Below, in pieces: positions 55,410-63,906 of a stretch of DNA of 64,000 nucleotides. The stretch is from the NCBI RefSeq assembly GCF_016616425.1, contig NZ_CP067101.1:3348001-3412000 (forward strand). Reading direction: 5' to 3'. Position numbers and translations under genes: made by a program. The DNA comes from Bradyrhizobium diazoefficiens (GTDB lineage Bacteria; Pseudomonadota; Alphaproteobacteria; Rhizobiales; Xanthobacteraceae). The notes under the pieces were generated by a model. It saw only the letters and a list, made by a program, of their open reading frames with translations. It had not been told where the DNA came from and ran no database searches. Position 1 is the stretch's first letter; each line of letters opens with the position of its first letter.

Positions 55410-56641
55410 GTCGGCGCGAGATCGCGCTCCCAGCCGAACACGGAGCGGCCGTCGAGATCGGGTGAGGCCGCGCGCTCGCCGGCGATGTAGGCCTCCACGG
55501 AAGGCCCGCGTACGGTCCGCTCCAGCCGCCGCGCCTGGTCGTCGAGGCGCTTGATCGCCTGCATCTCCTCTTCACGTCCGAGCTTTGCGTTCTGGATTGC
55601 GTCCTTCAGCACGCGGATGGTCTCGTCATAGACCTTGATCGGGACGGGATACGGATGCCGGTCCTTGCCGCCATGGGCGAGCGAGAAACGCGCGGGGTCC
55701 TTGAAGCGATAGGGCGCGCCGTGCACGACCTCTGCGACCATCGCAAGTGAACGCACGGTGCGCGCGCCGACGCCGGGCGTCAACAGCAGTTCCGGGAAAT
55801 CGACCGGGCCGCGTTCGGCTGCGGCGGCGAGCGTGCCGTGCAGTCGGCGCGCGAACACGTCCCTGGGCCGCACATCGTGATGGGCGGGCATGATCAGATG
55901 CGGCAGCATGGCCTGTGCCGGCTCGGGCACAGTCCCGACAAGTCGTTCGAATTCGGAGACGATGCGATCTGGACCGAGATCACCCAGGAGATCGAGCTGC
56001 GCGGCGCGCGAGACGTTCGCGCGATGGTCGGTGAGATTGACGATTTCCCCCTGTTGCGGCCCCTCAATCGCGCAGTGCGGCGTATCGACAAAGCTCTTCA
56101 GCGCCTCGGAGTGCCAGTGATAGCGTCGTGCCTGCCGCTTGTCGCCGTTCATGCCCTGTTGCACCACCGTCCATTTGCCGTCGGCGGTCACGAAGAAGCC
56201 GTGGAGATAGAGGTCGAAACCGTCCTGCACGGCCGCGCTGTCGACCTTTGCCACCAGGCGGCTGGCGCGGGTCAGCTTTGCGCCGTCAAATCCGACGCGA
56301 TCGCCGAGTTGCATCAACTCGTCCGGTGTCTTGCGCGAATGCCGGCCTCGGCCGCCGCAGACATAAATCCCGAGCTCGTCCTGAAGCGGCCCGAGCCCGC
56401 GTTTCAGTGCGCCGATCACGGAGGTCGTGATGCCAGAGGAGTGCCAGTCCATGCCCATCACGGCGCCGAACGACTGGAACCAAAACGGGTGGGACAGCCG
56501 CTGCAGAAATGCATCGCGGCCATAATGGTGAACGATCGTCTGCGTGACGATCGATCCGAGCGCGGCCATGCGACTTGCCAGCCACGGCGGAACTCGTCCG
56601 GTGTGCAAGGGAAGATCGGCGCTGCCGCTACGTCGAGTCAT
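55391..56641 (-). CDS. DUF763 domain protein
   Basis: A 416-residue DUF763 protein. It starts MTRRSGSADLPLHTGRVPPWL and contains MGMDWHSSGITTSVIGALKRGL, GIYVCGGRGRHSRKTPDEL and a helix-hairpin-helix-like LLTPGVGARTVRSLAMVAEVVHG. The family is found in archaea and bacteria and its role is unknown; the hairpin hints at DNA binding. The ATG at 56641 was chosen; the frame extends 70 codons upstream without family similarity. Confidence 0.87.
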   Translation of the reverse strand: MTRRSGSADLPLHTGRVPPWLASRMAALGSIVTQTIVHHYGRDAFLQRLSHPFWFQSFGAVMGMDWHSSGITTSVIGALKRGLGPLQDELGIYVCGGRGRHSRKTPDELMQLGDRVGFDGAKLTRASRLVAKVDSAAVQDGFDLYLHGFFVTADGKWTVVQQGMNGDKRQARRYHWHSEALKSFVDTPHCAIEGPQQGEIVNLTDHRANVSRAAQLDLLGDLGPDRIVSEFERLVGTVPEPAQAMLPHLIMPAHHDVRPRDVFARRLHGTLAAAAERGPVDFPELLLTPGVGARTVRSLAMVAEVVHGAPYRFKDPARFSLAHGGKDRHPYPVPIKVYDETIRVLKDAIQNAKLGREEEMQAIKRLDDQARRLERTVRGPSVEAYIAGERAASPDLDGRSVFGWERDLAPTKKRTG

Positions 56642-56793
56642 GAGCGCCCCGACATTAGCGCAGTTCGGCGACGGTTGCATCAACGGAACGCTGCATTGCA
56701 CGAGACGGGGGAGCGAAGCCGGCCGTAACGCGTTGTGCGGGGACGCCGTGGCGCGTTGTGCGGGACTACCGCAAGGCAACGAGGGGAAAAGCG

Positions 56794-57933
56794 ATGCATT
56801 GGCAGGCCTTGATGGCCGACATCGACAAGATGTTCGGCTGGATACCGTCATGGTTCATCGGTCTCAGCCTCGTTGCGGGAGCGATATTGCTTGCGCTGTT
56901 GTTCTACCGAGTCGCCGTATGGCTGCTTAAGCGCGCATTTGGAACCCGGCTTCCGCTGCTGAGCGTGTTCATCGAGCGCACGTCCGGTCCGGCCCAGCTG
57001 GCGCTGTGCCTGGCCGCCGTCGCGCTGGTGCTGCCGCTCGCGCCGCTCGACGACACTATCCGCACGCCGCTGATGCGCTTGTTCGTCGTGGCCTTCATCG
57101 CCCTGATCGGCTGGATTTCGATCAGGATCGTCGACATGAGCGCGGCACGCTACCTGCAAAACTTTCGCGACGTCACTGAGAACTTCATCGCGCGCAAACA
57201 CGTCACGCAAATCCGCGTGTTCAAGCGCGTCGTGGACACCATCATCGTCGTCATTACCGTGTCGACTGCGTTGATGACGTTCGACTCGGTCCGGCAATAC
57301 GGCGTCAGCCTGTTTGCCTCCGCCGGCGCGGCCGGTATCATCGTCGGTCTTGCCGCGCGTCCGCTGCTGAGCAATCTGATCGCAGGTTTGCAGATCGCAA
57401 TTACCCAGCCGATCCGAATCGAGGACGCCGTGATCATCGAGAACGAGTGGGGCTGGGTCGAGGACATCGCCTCCACCTATGTCGTGATCCGACTGTGGGA
57501 CTGGCGCCGCATGGTGGTGCCGCTGTCCTATTTCATCGAAAAGCCGTTCCAGAACTGGACCCGGGACACCGCATCCCTGATCGGCGTCATCGCGCTCCAC
57601 GTCGATTATCGTGCCGACGTGCCGCGCATCCGGCGCTGGCTCGAGGAGGCGGTGAAGCAGTCCAAGCTCTGGGACGGGGCGGTGGTCAATCTCCAGGTGA
57701 TCGACGCGGACGCGCGCACCATCGAGCTGCGGGCGCTGGTCAGCGCGAGAAACGCGCCGCAATCCTGGGACCTGCGCTGCGAGATGCGGGAGAAGCTGAT
57801 CGCCTTCATCCGCGACGAGATGCCGGAAGCGCTGCCGCGCGATCGCGCGATCCTGATCCCGTCAGGAGATGACGACGACTTCCAGCGACGCGTTAGGCCG
57901 CCCGAGAAGATGCGGGCGAGCGCACACAATTGA
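56794..57933 (+). CDS. MscS-type mechanosensitive channel
   Basis: A 379-residue small-conductance channel protein. Four or five hydrophobic helices fill residues 10-170. The pore helix follows as LFASAGAAGIIVGLAARPLLSNLIAGLQIAI, with the Ala/Gly packing of MscS TM3. The cytoplasmic beta domain begins IRIEDAVIIENEWGWVEDI. The ATG at 56794 follows GAGGGG; a GTG at 56758 is in frame. Protects against osmotic downshock, fitting the stress neighbourhood. Confidence 0.92.
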   Translation: MHWQALMADIDKMFGWIPSWFIGLSLVAGAILLALLFYRVAVWLLKRAFGTRLPLLSVFIERTSGPAQLALCLAAVALVLPLAPLDDTIRTPLMRLFVVAFIALIGWISIRIVDMSAARYLQNFRDVTENFIARKHVTQIRVFKRVVDTIIVVITVSTALMTFDSVRQYGVSLFASAGAAGIIVGLAARPLLSNLIAGLQIAITQPIRIEDAVIIENEWGWVEDIASTYVVIRLWDWRRMVVPLSYFIEKPFQNWTRDTASLIGVIALHVDYRADVPRIRRWLEEAVKQSKLWDGAVVNLQVIDADARTIELRALVSARNAPQSWDLRCEMREKLIAFIRDEMPEALPRDRAILIPSGDDDDFQRRVRPPEKMRASAHN

Positions 57934-58019
57934 CTCCCGACGCGATCACGCGCCGACCACCGCCGCGCCGGCTGGCCCGTCCGCACGCGGTCGCCGCTTA
58001 CGATCTTATCTGAACAGCC

Positions 58020-58094
58020 TTACTGCGCACGGATGTTGGCGGCTTTCAGCACCGGCTCCCATTTGATCGCCTCGGCGTGCCAGATGCCGCCCAT
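58020..58094 (-). pseudogene. C-terminal remnant of a TctC/Bug-type substrate-binding protein
   Basis: On the minus strand a 24-codon stretch reads MGGIWHAEAIKWEPVLKAAN and ends IRAQ before TAA. This matches the usual C-terminus of tripartite tricarboxylate transporter binding proteins (a W-x-P-V/I-hydrophobic-K-A-A-N-I ending). No frame continues upstream through the TetR promoter, so only the tail remains. Confidence 0.6.
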
Positions 58095-58098
58095 GGTT

Positions 58099-58138
58099 TT
58101 TGTTGACGAGACCTGATCTTTTGTACGATAGTACAAAT
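58099..58138 (+). promoter_or_regulatory. tetR promoter with palindromic operator
   Basis: TTGACG at 58103-58108, then after 11 bases TTTGTACGATAGTACAAA (58120-58137), a palindrome with 8 of 9 pairs that would cover the -10 element. It ends 4 bases before the tetR ATG, so autoregulation is likely. A near-copy lies at 36354-36393. Confidence 0.7.
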
Positions 58139-58141
58139 CAC

Positions 58142-58852
58142 ATGATACGCAAGCCCACCAGCAAGGAATCGGCCCGCAAGCCGAACATGCGCGAGGCGAT
58201 CCTCGCCGCGGCCGAGGAGCTGTTCGCCACCAACGGCTTCAATGCCGTCTCGGTACGCGACATCGCACAGGCTGCCGGTGCCAATCCCGGTAGCGTGACC
58301 TATCATTTCAAGACCAAGGACGGCCTGCTGCTGGAGATCTACCGGCGCCATTGCGGGCCGATGAACCTGCGCCGTTCAGAGCTGCTCGCGGCTGCCAAGC
58401 GCGTGCGGGATCTCCAGGACCGGCTCGAAGCGATCGTGCGGGCCTATGTGGTGCCAGCCTTCACCTCGGGCAGCGACCTCGCCGGCGGCGGGGCGCGCTT
58501 CACGCGGCTGCGCGCCGTGATGTCGGCGGAAGGCAACGAGGTCGCGCGAAAGATCATCGCGCAGACATTTGACGACACCAGCCACGCCTTCATCGATGCG
58601 ATCCACGAAAGCCTGCCGCACATTCCGCGCGCCGACATCGTCTGGCGCAGCCACTTCCTGCTCGGCGCGCTTTATTATTCGCTGGTGACGCCGGATCGCG
58701 TCTCGCGCCTGTCGCGCGGCGAGGCCGACGGCAACGATGCCGCCAATGCTATCGAGCAGTTGGTGCAGGCAACGGTTGCCGCATTCCAGGCACCGCCACT
58801 CGATCATGCCGCGCCGGCGCGGCGGCGGCCGGTCGTCAGCAGCAAGACTTGA
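58142..58852 (+). CDS. TetR family transcriptional regulator
   Basis: 236 residues. The N-terminal helix-turn-helix reads EAILAAAEELFATNGFNAVSVRDIAQAAGANPGSVTYHFKTKDGLL, a standard TetR domain. The C-terminal ligand-binding part has GSLARGGARFTRL-like and helical segments (HIPRADIVWRSHFLLGALYYS). With the ATG at 58142 only about 4 bases would separate the operator from the start, so the message may be nearly leaderless; the next in-frame Met (58187) would still keep the HTH. Confidence 0.92.
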   Translation: MIRKPTSKESARKPNMREAILAAAEELFATNGFNAVSVRDIAQAAGANPGSVTYHFKTKDGLLLEIYRRHCGPMNLRRSELLAAAKRVRDLQDRLEAIVRAYVVPAFTSGSDLAGGGARFTRLRAVMSAEGNEVARKIIAQTFDDTSHAFIDAIHESLPHIPRADIVWRSHFLLGALYYSLVTPDRVSRLSRGEADGNDAANAIEQLVQATVAAFQAPPLDHAAPARRRPVVSSKT

Positions 58853-58926
58853 AAGAAGCCACCCGACCGGAGGCGCGGCCTCGCGCTTCCGCTCGCAAGC
58901 GGACGATGTGACAGGGTGTTGAGGAC

Positions 58927-59130
58927 ATGGACAGGCGGGAGTGCTTGCATCTCTTGACGGGGCTTGCCGGTGCCGCGCTCGCGAGCGAAGCACGCGGGCA
59001 AAGTGCCGAGCCGAAGGCGATCCCGACGATCGCGCCGCCGGACCCAAATCCCAAGACGCCATCGTTCAAGCTTCCGGCAAAATCTTGCGACAGCCATACC
59101 TATACCGCGCGCCTGTTCAAGTTCACCTGA
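58927..59130 (+). pseudogene. Truncated amidohydrolase N-terminus with signal-like leader
   Basis: 67 codons: a signal-like MDRRECLHLLTGLAGAALA with a twin-Arg, then PTIAPPDPNPKTPSFKLPA and KSCDSHTY. This last part parallels the start of the next gene (PTIPPPDLNTRTPKFKLP and FSCDAHCHIFG). The reading frame stops after ARLFKFT, overlapping the start of that gene. It looks like the left end of a second, exported-type copy that lost its body, or a recombination relic. Confidence 0.6.
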
Positions 59131-60014
59131 TGACGATGATCTACATGCCGACCATTCCGCCGCCCGACCTGAACACGCGCACGCCGAAATTCAAGCTGCC
59201 GAAGTTTTCGTGTGATGCGCATTGCCACATCTTCGGGCCCGGCGCGAAATATCCGTACGCGCCTGAGCGGTCGTATACGCCGCCCGATGCGCCGCTGGAG
59301 GATTTTCGCATCCTGCATGCCAAACTCGGCGTCGAGCGCGCCGTCATCGTCAATGCCAGCGTGCACGGCACCGACAACACAGTCGCGCTCGACGCCATCG
59401 CTCAGAGCAACGGCGCCTACCGTGCGGTCGCCAATATCGACGACACCATGACCGAGCGCGGGCTGCGCGGGCTGCACGAGGGCGGCTTCCGCGGCTGCCG
59501 CTTCAATTTCGTCCGCCATCTCGGCGGCGTGCCCGACAAGGGCGTGTTCGACCGCGTCATTGCGATGGTCGCGCCGCTCGGCTGGCATATCGACCTGCAT
59601 TTCGACGCGATCGATCTGCCCGACTATGCCGACATGCTGGCAAGGCTGCCGCTGAGCTACACGATCGACCATATGGGGCGGGTGAAGGCCTCCGAGGGAC
59701 TCGAGCAGCTCCCGTTCAGGATCCTGATCGAGCTGATGCAGCGCGACGAAAAATGCTGGGTCAAGATCTGTGGTTCGGAGCGGGTGTCGTCGGCTGGTCC
59801 GCCATTTGCTGATGCAGTGCCGTTCGCACGAAAGATCGTCGAGACCGCGCCTGATCGCGTCATCTGGGGCACTGACTGGCCGCACCCCAATGTCAAAGTG
59901 ATGCCGAACGATGGCGACCTCGTTGATCTGATCCCGCTGTTCGCGCCGGAGCCGGAGGTTCAGCAAAAGATCCTCGTCGACAATCCGGCGCGCCTGTTCG
60001 AGTTCGGTGCATGA
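59130..60014 (+). CDS. ligI: Amidohydrolase, 2-pyrone-4,6-dicarboxylate lactonase-like
   Basis: A 294-residue TIM-barrel hydrolase. The metal-ligand H-x-H is H31/H33 in CDAHCHIFGPG, the strand motifs include RGCRFNFVRHLGG, HIDLHFDA and YTIDHMGRV, and the catalytic Asp lies in VIWGTDWPHPN. This is the layout of LigI, which opens 2-pyrone-4,6-dicarboxylate to 4-oxalomesaconate in the protocatechuate 4,5-cleavage route. The GalB- and LigK-like genes downstream support that call. ATG 59130 is used; 59136 is an alternative. Confidence 0.82.
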   Translation: MTMIYMPTIPPPDLNTRTPKFKLPKFSCDAHCHIFGPGAKYPYAPERSYTPPDAPLEDFRILHAKLGVERAVIVNASVHGTDNTVALDAIAQSNGAYRAVANIDDTMTERGLRGLHEGGFRGCRFNFVRHLGGVPDKGVFDRVIAMVAPLGWHIDLHFDAIDLPDYADMLARLPLSYTIDHMGRVKASEGLEQLPFRILIELMQRDEKCWVKICGSERVSSAGPPFADAVPFARKIVETAPDRVIWGTDWPHPNVKVMPNDGDLVDLIPLFAPEPEVQQKILVDNPARLFEFGA

Positions 60015-60178
60015 CGGCTTTCTTGATCGATAAGCGGCGCGGCCGCGCCTGGTGGCGAGCGCCTGAAGTGTTTGCTCGATGGTGAGGAACAGCCGGACGG
60101 CGCGGCTTAAGGAATTTGCTGCCTGCACGCGGCAGGGAAGTCTATGATGCTTACGAACGACAGAGGGGAGTTTGTCCC

Positions 60179-60892
60179 ATGAAAACAGGTCTCGTGATTA
60201 CCGCCCATCCCGGCGATTTCGTCTGGCGCGCCGGCGGTGCCATCGCTCTGCATGCGAAGAAGGGTTTTCGCATGAAGATCGTGTGCATGTCCTTCGGCGA
60301 GCGCGGCGAGAGCCAGTTTGCCTGGAAGGAAAAAGGAGCGACTCTGGAATCGGTCAAGGCCGGCCGCAAGGACGAAGCGGAGCAGGCGGCAAAACTGCTC
60401 GGCGCCGAGATCGAGTTCTTCGATTGCGGCGACTATCCGCTCAAGCTCACCGAAGCGCATTTCGACCGCATGGTCGACATCTACCGCGAGCTCAACCCGA
60501 GCTTCGTGCTGACACACGCGCTGGAAGACCCCTACAATTTCGATCACCCGAACGCAGCGCATTTCGCGCAGGAGACCCGCGTGGTCGCGCAGGCGATGGG
60601 CCACAAGCCCGGCGCGCAGTATAAATATTCGGCCCCGCCGGTGTTCCTGTTCGAACCGCACCAGCCGGAGCAATGCAACTACAAGCCCGACCTGCTCCTC
60701 AAGATCGACGAGGTCTGGAAGGAGAAGTACGAGGCGTTCCAGATCCTCGCCGCGCAAAAGCATCTCTGGGGTTACTACGAGCGCGTCGCGCTCAACCGCG
60801 GCATTCAGGGCAGCCGCAACACCGGCGTGCCCATGACTTATGGCGAGGCCTATCAGCGCCTGTTCCCGACGGTTGCGGAGGAGCTGGCATGA
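60179..60892 (+). CDS. galB: PIG-L family hydratase, 4-oxalomesaconate hydratase (GalB-like)
   Basis: A 237-residue PIG-L/LmbE-fold zinc protein. The N-terminal motif [12 protein letters not shown] corresponds to AHPDDE, with a Gly before the second Asp, as seen in GalB-like hydratases. The later [14 protein letters not shown] supplies further ligands. GalB adds water to 4-oxalomesaconate to give 4-carboxy-4-hydroxy-2-oxoadipate. The ATG at 60179 ([11 protein letters not shown]) was chosen. It overlaps the aldolase gene by 4 bases. Confidence 0.82.
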   Translation: MKTGLVITAHPGDFVWRAGGAIALHAKKGFRMKIVCMSFGERGESQFAWKEKGATLESVKAGRKDEAEQAAKLLGAEIEFFDCGDYPLKLTEAHFDRMVDIYRELNPSFVLTHALEDPYNFDHPNAAHFAQETRVVAQAMGHKPGAQYKYSAPPVFLFEPHQPEQCNYKPDLLLKIDEVWKEKYEAFQILAAQKHLWGYYERVALNRGIQGSRNTGVPMTYGEAYQRLFPTVAEELA

Positions 60893-61572
60893 AACCGGTC
60901 GTCGTCCGCAACATTGAGCGAGCCGATCCCGCCGGCATGGCGGAGTACGGCGTTTCGACCGTGCACGAGGCCTATGGCCGCATCGGCCTGATGAAGCCGT
61001 ATTTGCGCCCGGTCTGGCCGGGCGCGGCGATTGCCGGTCCCGCCGTCACCGTGCTGGCGCAGCCGGGCGACAACTGGATGATCCATGTCGCCGTCGAGCA
61101 GTGCAGGAAGGGTGATATCCTCGTGGTCGGCTGTACCACCGACAACACCGACGGCATGTTCGGCGAGCTGCTCGCGACCTCACTAAGGGCGCGCGGCGTG
61201 CAGGGGCTGATCATCGATGCCGGCTGCCGCGACGTCAAGGCGCTGCACGAGATGAAGTTTCCGGTCTGGTCGCGCGCGGTCTCGGCCAAAGGGACGGTGA
61301 AGGCGACGCTTGGCTCGGTCAACGTCCCCGTGGTCTGCGCCGGCGTCAATGTCGATCCCGGCGACATCGTGGTGGCCGATGACGACGGCGTCGTCGTGGT
61401 GCCGAAACGTTATGCAGCCGAGGTCGCCGAGAGGGCGAAGAAGCGCAACGCGGACGAAGGCGGCAAGCGCAAGCGCCTTGCCTCCGGCGAGCTGGGTCTC
61501 GACATGTACAATATGCGCGAGGCGCTTGCGAAGGCCGGTCTCGTCTATGTCGACAATCCCGAGGACGTCTGA
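60889..61572 (+). CDS. ligK: 4-carboxy-4-hydroxy-2-oxoadipate aldolase (LigK/GalC-like, RraA fold)
   Basis: A 227-residue class II pyruvate aldolase of the RraA fold that splits 4-carboxy-4-hydroxy-2-oxoadipate into pyruvate and oxaloacetate. The Arg-Asp pair that binds metal and pyruvate is in [12 protein letters not shown], and the ending [23 protein letters not shown] is typical of LigK. Coupled to galB (ATGA), it completes the last step of the lower pathway. Confidence 0.87.
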   Translation: MKPVVVRNIERADPAGMAEYGVSTVHEAYGRIGLMKPYLRPVWPGAAIAGPAVTVLAQPGDNWMIHVAVEQCRKGDILVVGCTTDNTDGMFGELLATSLRARGVQGLIIDAGCRDVKALHEMKFPVWSRAVSAKGTVKATLGSVNVPVVCAGVNVDPGDIVVADDDGVVVVPKRYAAEVAERAKKRNADEGGKRKRLASGELGLDMYNMREALAKAGLVYVDNPEDV

Positions 61573-61593
61573 AGCGAGCAGCGGAGCGGGCGG

Positions 61594-62463
61594 ATGGATC
61601 ATCTCAAGCTGAAGGCCGTGCTCGGCAGTCACCCCCATGTCCAGGCGGTGAAGAGCGGCGCGCTGCGCTCCGATCTTTTCGACCTGGACTTCATCGAGTA
61701 CACGCCGACCAACGCGGCGTTCAAGCCGATGGTGCGGGAGCAGGCCTTCGACGTCTGCGAGATGGCGATCGTCACCTATCTGATGGCGAAGGCGCATGGC
61801 AAGCCGCTGGTGCTCTTGCCGGCGACCATGCTTGGCCGCTTCCAGCATTCTTATGCGCTCTACAATCCTGCACGGGGAACGCTCGGGCCGTCCGAGCTGG
61901 AAGGCAAGCGCATCGGTATCCGCTCGTTCACGACGACGACGGGCGCGTGGATCAGGGGTATTCTTGCCAACGACTACGGCGTCAATCTCGACGGCATTCG
62001 CTGGGTTACCTTCGAGGACCCTCACGTCGCCGAATATGTCGACACGACCGAGCGGGCGCCGAGGGACAAGAAGATCCTGCAGATGCTGCTCGACGGCGAG
62101 CTCGACGCCGTGCTCGGCGAAACCTCCGATAATCCCAAGCTCAAGCCTCTATTTCCCGATCCGGCCGCGGAAGCCGCCAGATGGTACGCCCGGCGCGGCG
62201 TCGTGCCGGTCAATCATCTCGTGGTCGTGACTGAGCAGCTCGCGCGATCACGCCCTGATGTCGTCGCGGGCATCTATGATCTGCTCAAGCGGAACAAGGA
62301 ACAGGTGGGGCCAGTAGCAACGCCCGACCTCGTTCCATTCGGAATCGAGGCCAACAGGAAACCGCTCGAACTGATCGTCGACTACGCCTTCCAGCAGGCG
62401 CTGATCCCGCGCCGGTATGCGGTCGAGGAACTGTTCGACGAGATGACACGAGGATTGAACTGA
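61594..62463 (+). CDS. 4,5-dihydroxyphthalate decarboxylase-like protein (periplasmic-binding-protein fold)
   Basis: A 289-residue protein of the Pht5 family, which has a binding-protein-like fold without signal peptide. Features are FDVCEMAIVTYLMAKAHGKPLVLLPA and GKRIGIRSFTTTTGAWIRGIL. Pht5 decarboxylates 4,5-dihydroxyphthalate to protocatechuate, feeding the ring-cleavage path encoded upstream. Some relatives act on other ring acids, so the exact substrate is open. Shares an ATGA overlap with the dehydrogenase gene. Confidence 0.8.
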   Translation: MDHLKLKAVLGSHPHVQAVKSGALRSDLFDLDFIEYTPTNAAFKPMVREQAFDVCEMAIVTYLMAKAHGKPLVLLPATMLGRFQHSYALYNPARGTLGPSELEGKRIGIRSFTTTTGAWIRGILANDYGVNLDGIRWVTFEDPHVAEYVDTTERAPRDKKILQMLLDGELDAVLGETSDNPKLKPLFPDPAAEAARWYARRGVVPVNHLVVVTEQLARSRPDVVAGIYDLLKRNKEQVGPVATPDLVPFGIEANRKPLELIVDYAFQQALIPRRYAVEELFDEMTRGLN

Positions 62464-63383
62464 TGACGGATCCGAGACGATGGCAGATCGGGCTGGTCGG
62501 CTATGGCGAGGTCGGCAGGATCCTGGCCGAGGATTTGCGCCAGCAGGACATCAGGGTCGCTGCCTATGACGTCAAGCTGGGAAGCGAGCAAGGCGCTTCA
62601 CTGAAGGACCACGCGGCGAAGTTCGGCGTGGTGCTCGCGGACTCTCACGCCGAGCTGACCGCGAAATCCGATTTCATCATCTCGGCCGTCACTGCCAGCC
62701 AGGCCGTGCCGGTGGCGAAGGCTTGCGCCGCCGCGATCAACCAGGACACCTGGTTCCTCGATTTCAATTCGGCGTCTCCCGCCGCCAAGCAGCGTGCAGC
62801 GGCGCTGATCGACGGCGGAGGCGGTCGTTATGTCGAGGGCGCGGTGATGACCTCGGTGCCGCCTTATCGCATCAAGGTGCCGTTGCTGCTCGGCGGTCCC
62901 GGTGCGAAGGAGATCGAGCCGCTTCTGAACGCGATCGGCTTTGCCGCGAAGGTTGCAAGCGACAAGCTCGGAGTGTCCTCGGCAGTGAAAATGTGCCGCA
63001 GCATCATGATCAAGGGCCTTGAGGCCATGGTCATCGAGAGTTTTACGACCGCACGCGCCTACGGGGTCGAGGATGCGGTGCTGGCCTCGCTCGCGGAAAC
63101 GTTCCCCGCCATCAATTGGGAGAAGCAGGGCGCCTATTGCTTCCAGCGCGTGATCGAACATGGCCGCCGCCGTGCCGAGGAAGTGCGCGAGGTCGCCGAG
63201 ACCGTGCGCGAGGCAGGGCTGACGCCATGGTCTGCGCAAGGCACGGCCGAACGGCAGGCCTGGGTGGCGGATCTCGCCGATGAAGGACTGTTCGGCACCA
63301 AGGGAACGGAGGAGTTCGCCCGAAGCGCCGACTGGCGGATCGAGGCCGACCGAATCCTGGCGAAGATCAAGCGCACAAAATAA
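62463..63383 (+). CDS. NAD(P)-dependent dehydrogenase (6-phosphogluconate/3-hydroxyisobutyrate type, DUF1932)
   Basis: 306 residues. The Rossmann motif GLVGYGEVGR is at residues 10-19, and the C-terminal helical domain with VSSAVKMCRSIMIKGLEAMVIESFTTARAYG matches the DUF1932 type. It is the last gene of the TetR-led operon. It may oxidise a hydroxy acid of the aromatic route, for example the semialdehyde or hydroxy-acid step, but the exact reaction is not known; LigC-type dehydrogenases belong to a different family. Confidence 0.82.
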   Translation: MTDPRRWQIGLVGYGEVGRILAEDLRQQDIRVAAYDVKLGSEQGASLKDHAAKFGVVLADSHAELTAKSDFIISAVTASQAVPVAKACAAAINQDTWFLDFNSASPAAKQRAAALIDGGGGRYVEGAVMTSVPPYRIKVPLLLGGPGAKEIEPLLNAIGFAAKVASDKLGVSSAVKMCRSIMIKGLEAMVIESFTTARAYGVEDAVLASLAETFPAINWEKQGAYCFQRVIEHGRRRAEEVREVAETVREAGLTPWSAQGTAERQAWVADLADEGLFGTKGTEEFARSADWRIEADRILAKIKRTK

Positions 63384-63704
63384 TCAGCTCAGGGCCGCAC
63401 CGCGGGCCTCAAAGCTCACGACCTGGTCGCGAGCGCGTTCGATCAAGTCGATCAGATTGCGCGATTTGTGGAGGAGCTGCTCCGTCGCTGGTTGCGTGCG
63501 GAATTCGGCCAGCACCGCGCGGACGCATTTGCTGGCGGCGTCGAGCGTCCAGAGCGTGCGGTTCAAGTCGTTCTGCGTCTGGATCGCCGAGATATCGAGA
63601 TCCGAGAGAACGTGGCCGATGCCGTCGAGCCGTTTCATCGCCGTATCGGTGGGCGTTCGGGCCTCGACGGAATGATAATCGATGCTGCCGAACGCGCTAA
63701 ACAT
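63384..63704 (-). CDS. Hypothetical small helical protein
   Basis: 106 residues, mostly helical with NDLNRTLWTLDAASKCVRAVLAEF and SRNLIDLIERARDQVV. No transmembrane segment or known motif. GAGGAA lies about 9 bases before the ATG at 63704. It converges with the dehydrogenase gene, sharing a tight boundary. Confidence 0.6.
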   Translation of the reverse strand: MFSAFGSIDYHSVEARTPTDTAMKRLDGIGHVLSDLDISAIQTQNDLNRTLWTLDAASKCVRAVLAEFRTQPATEQLLHKSRNLIDLIERARDQVVSFEARGAALS

Positions 63705-63906
63705 ACCCACACTTCCTCACCGAACGCAGATTGTCAGTGAAAGTCGTAGTTATGGCGGCGTGGCCGGCCCCGCAACGCGTTATGCTACGGTCCGGGATTC
63801 TACTGGGCTCAGGCCCGGTTAGATCGGCGGTAAAATCGAACGGAAGCGGCTCAACAGCCGGGGAGCTTTCCCGACAATCTTACCGCTGGTAGCGATGAAA
63901 CCGCAT

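Noticed and set aside
63711..63906. Regulatory RNA at the right end
   Set aside because: Several inverted pieces but no T-run or conserved motif; nothing that can be supported.
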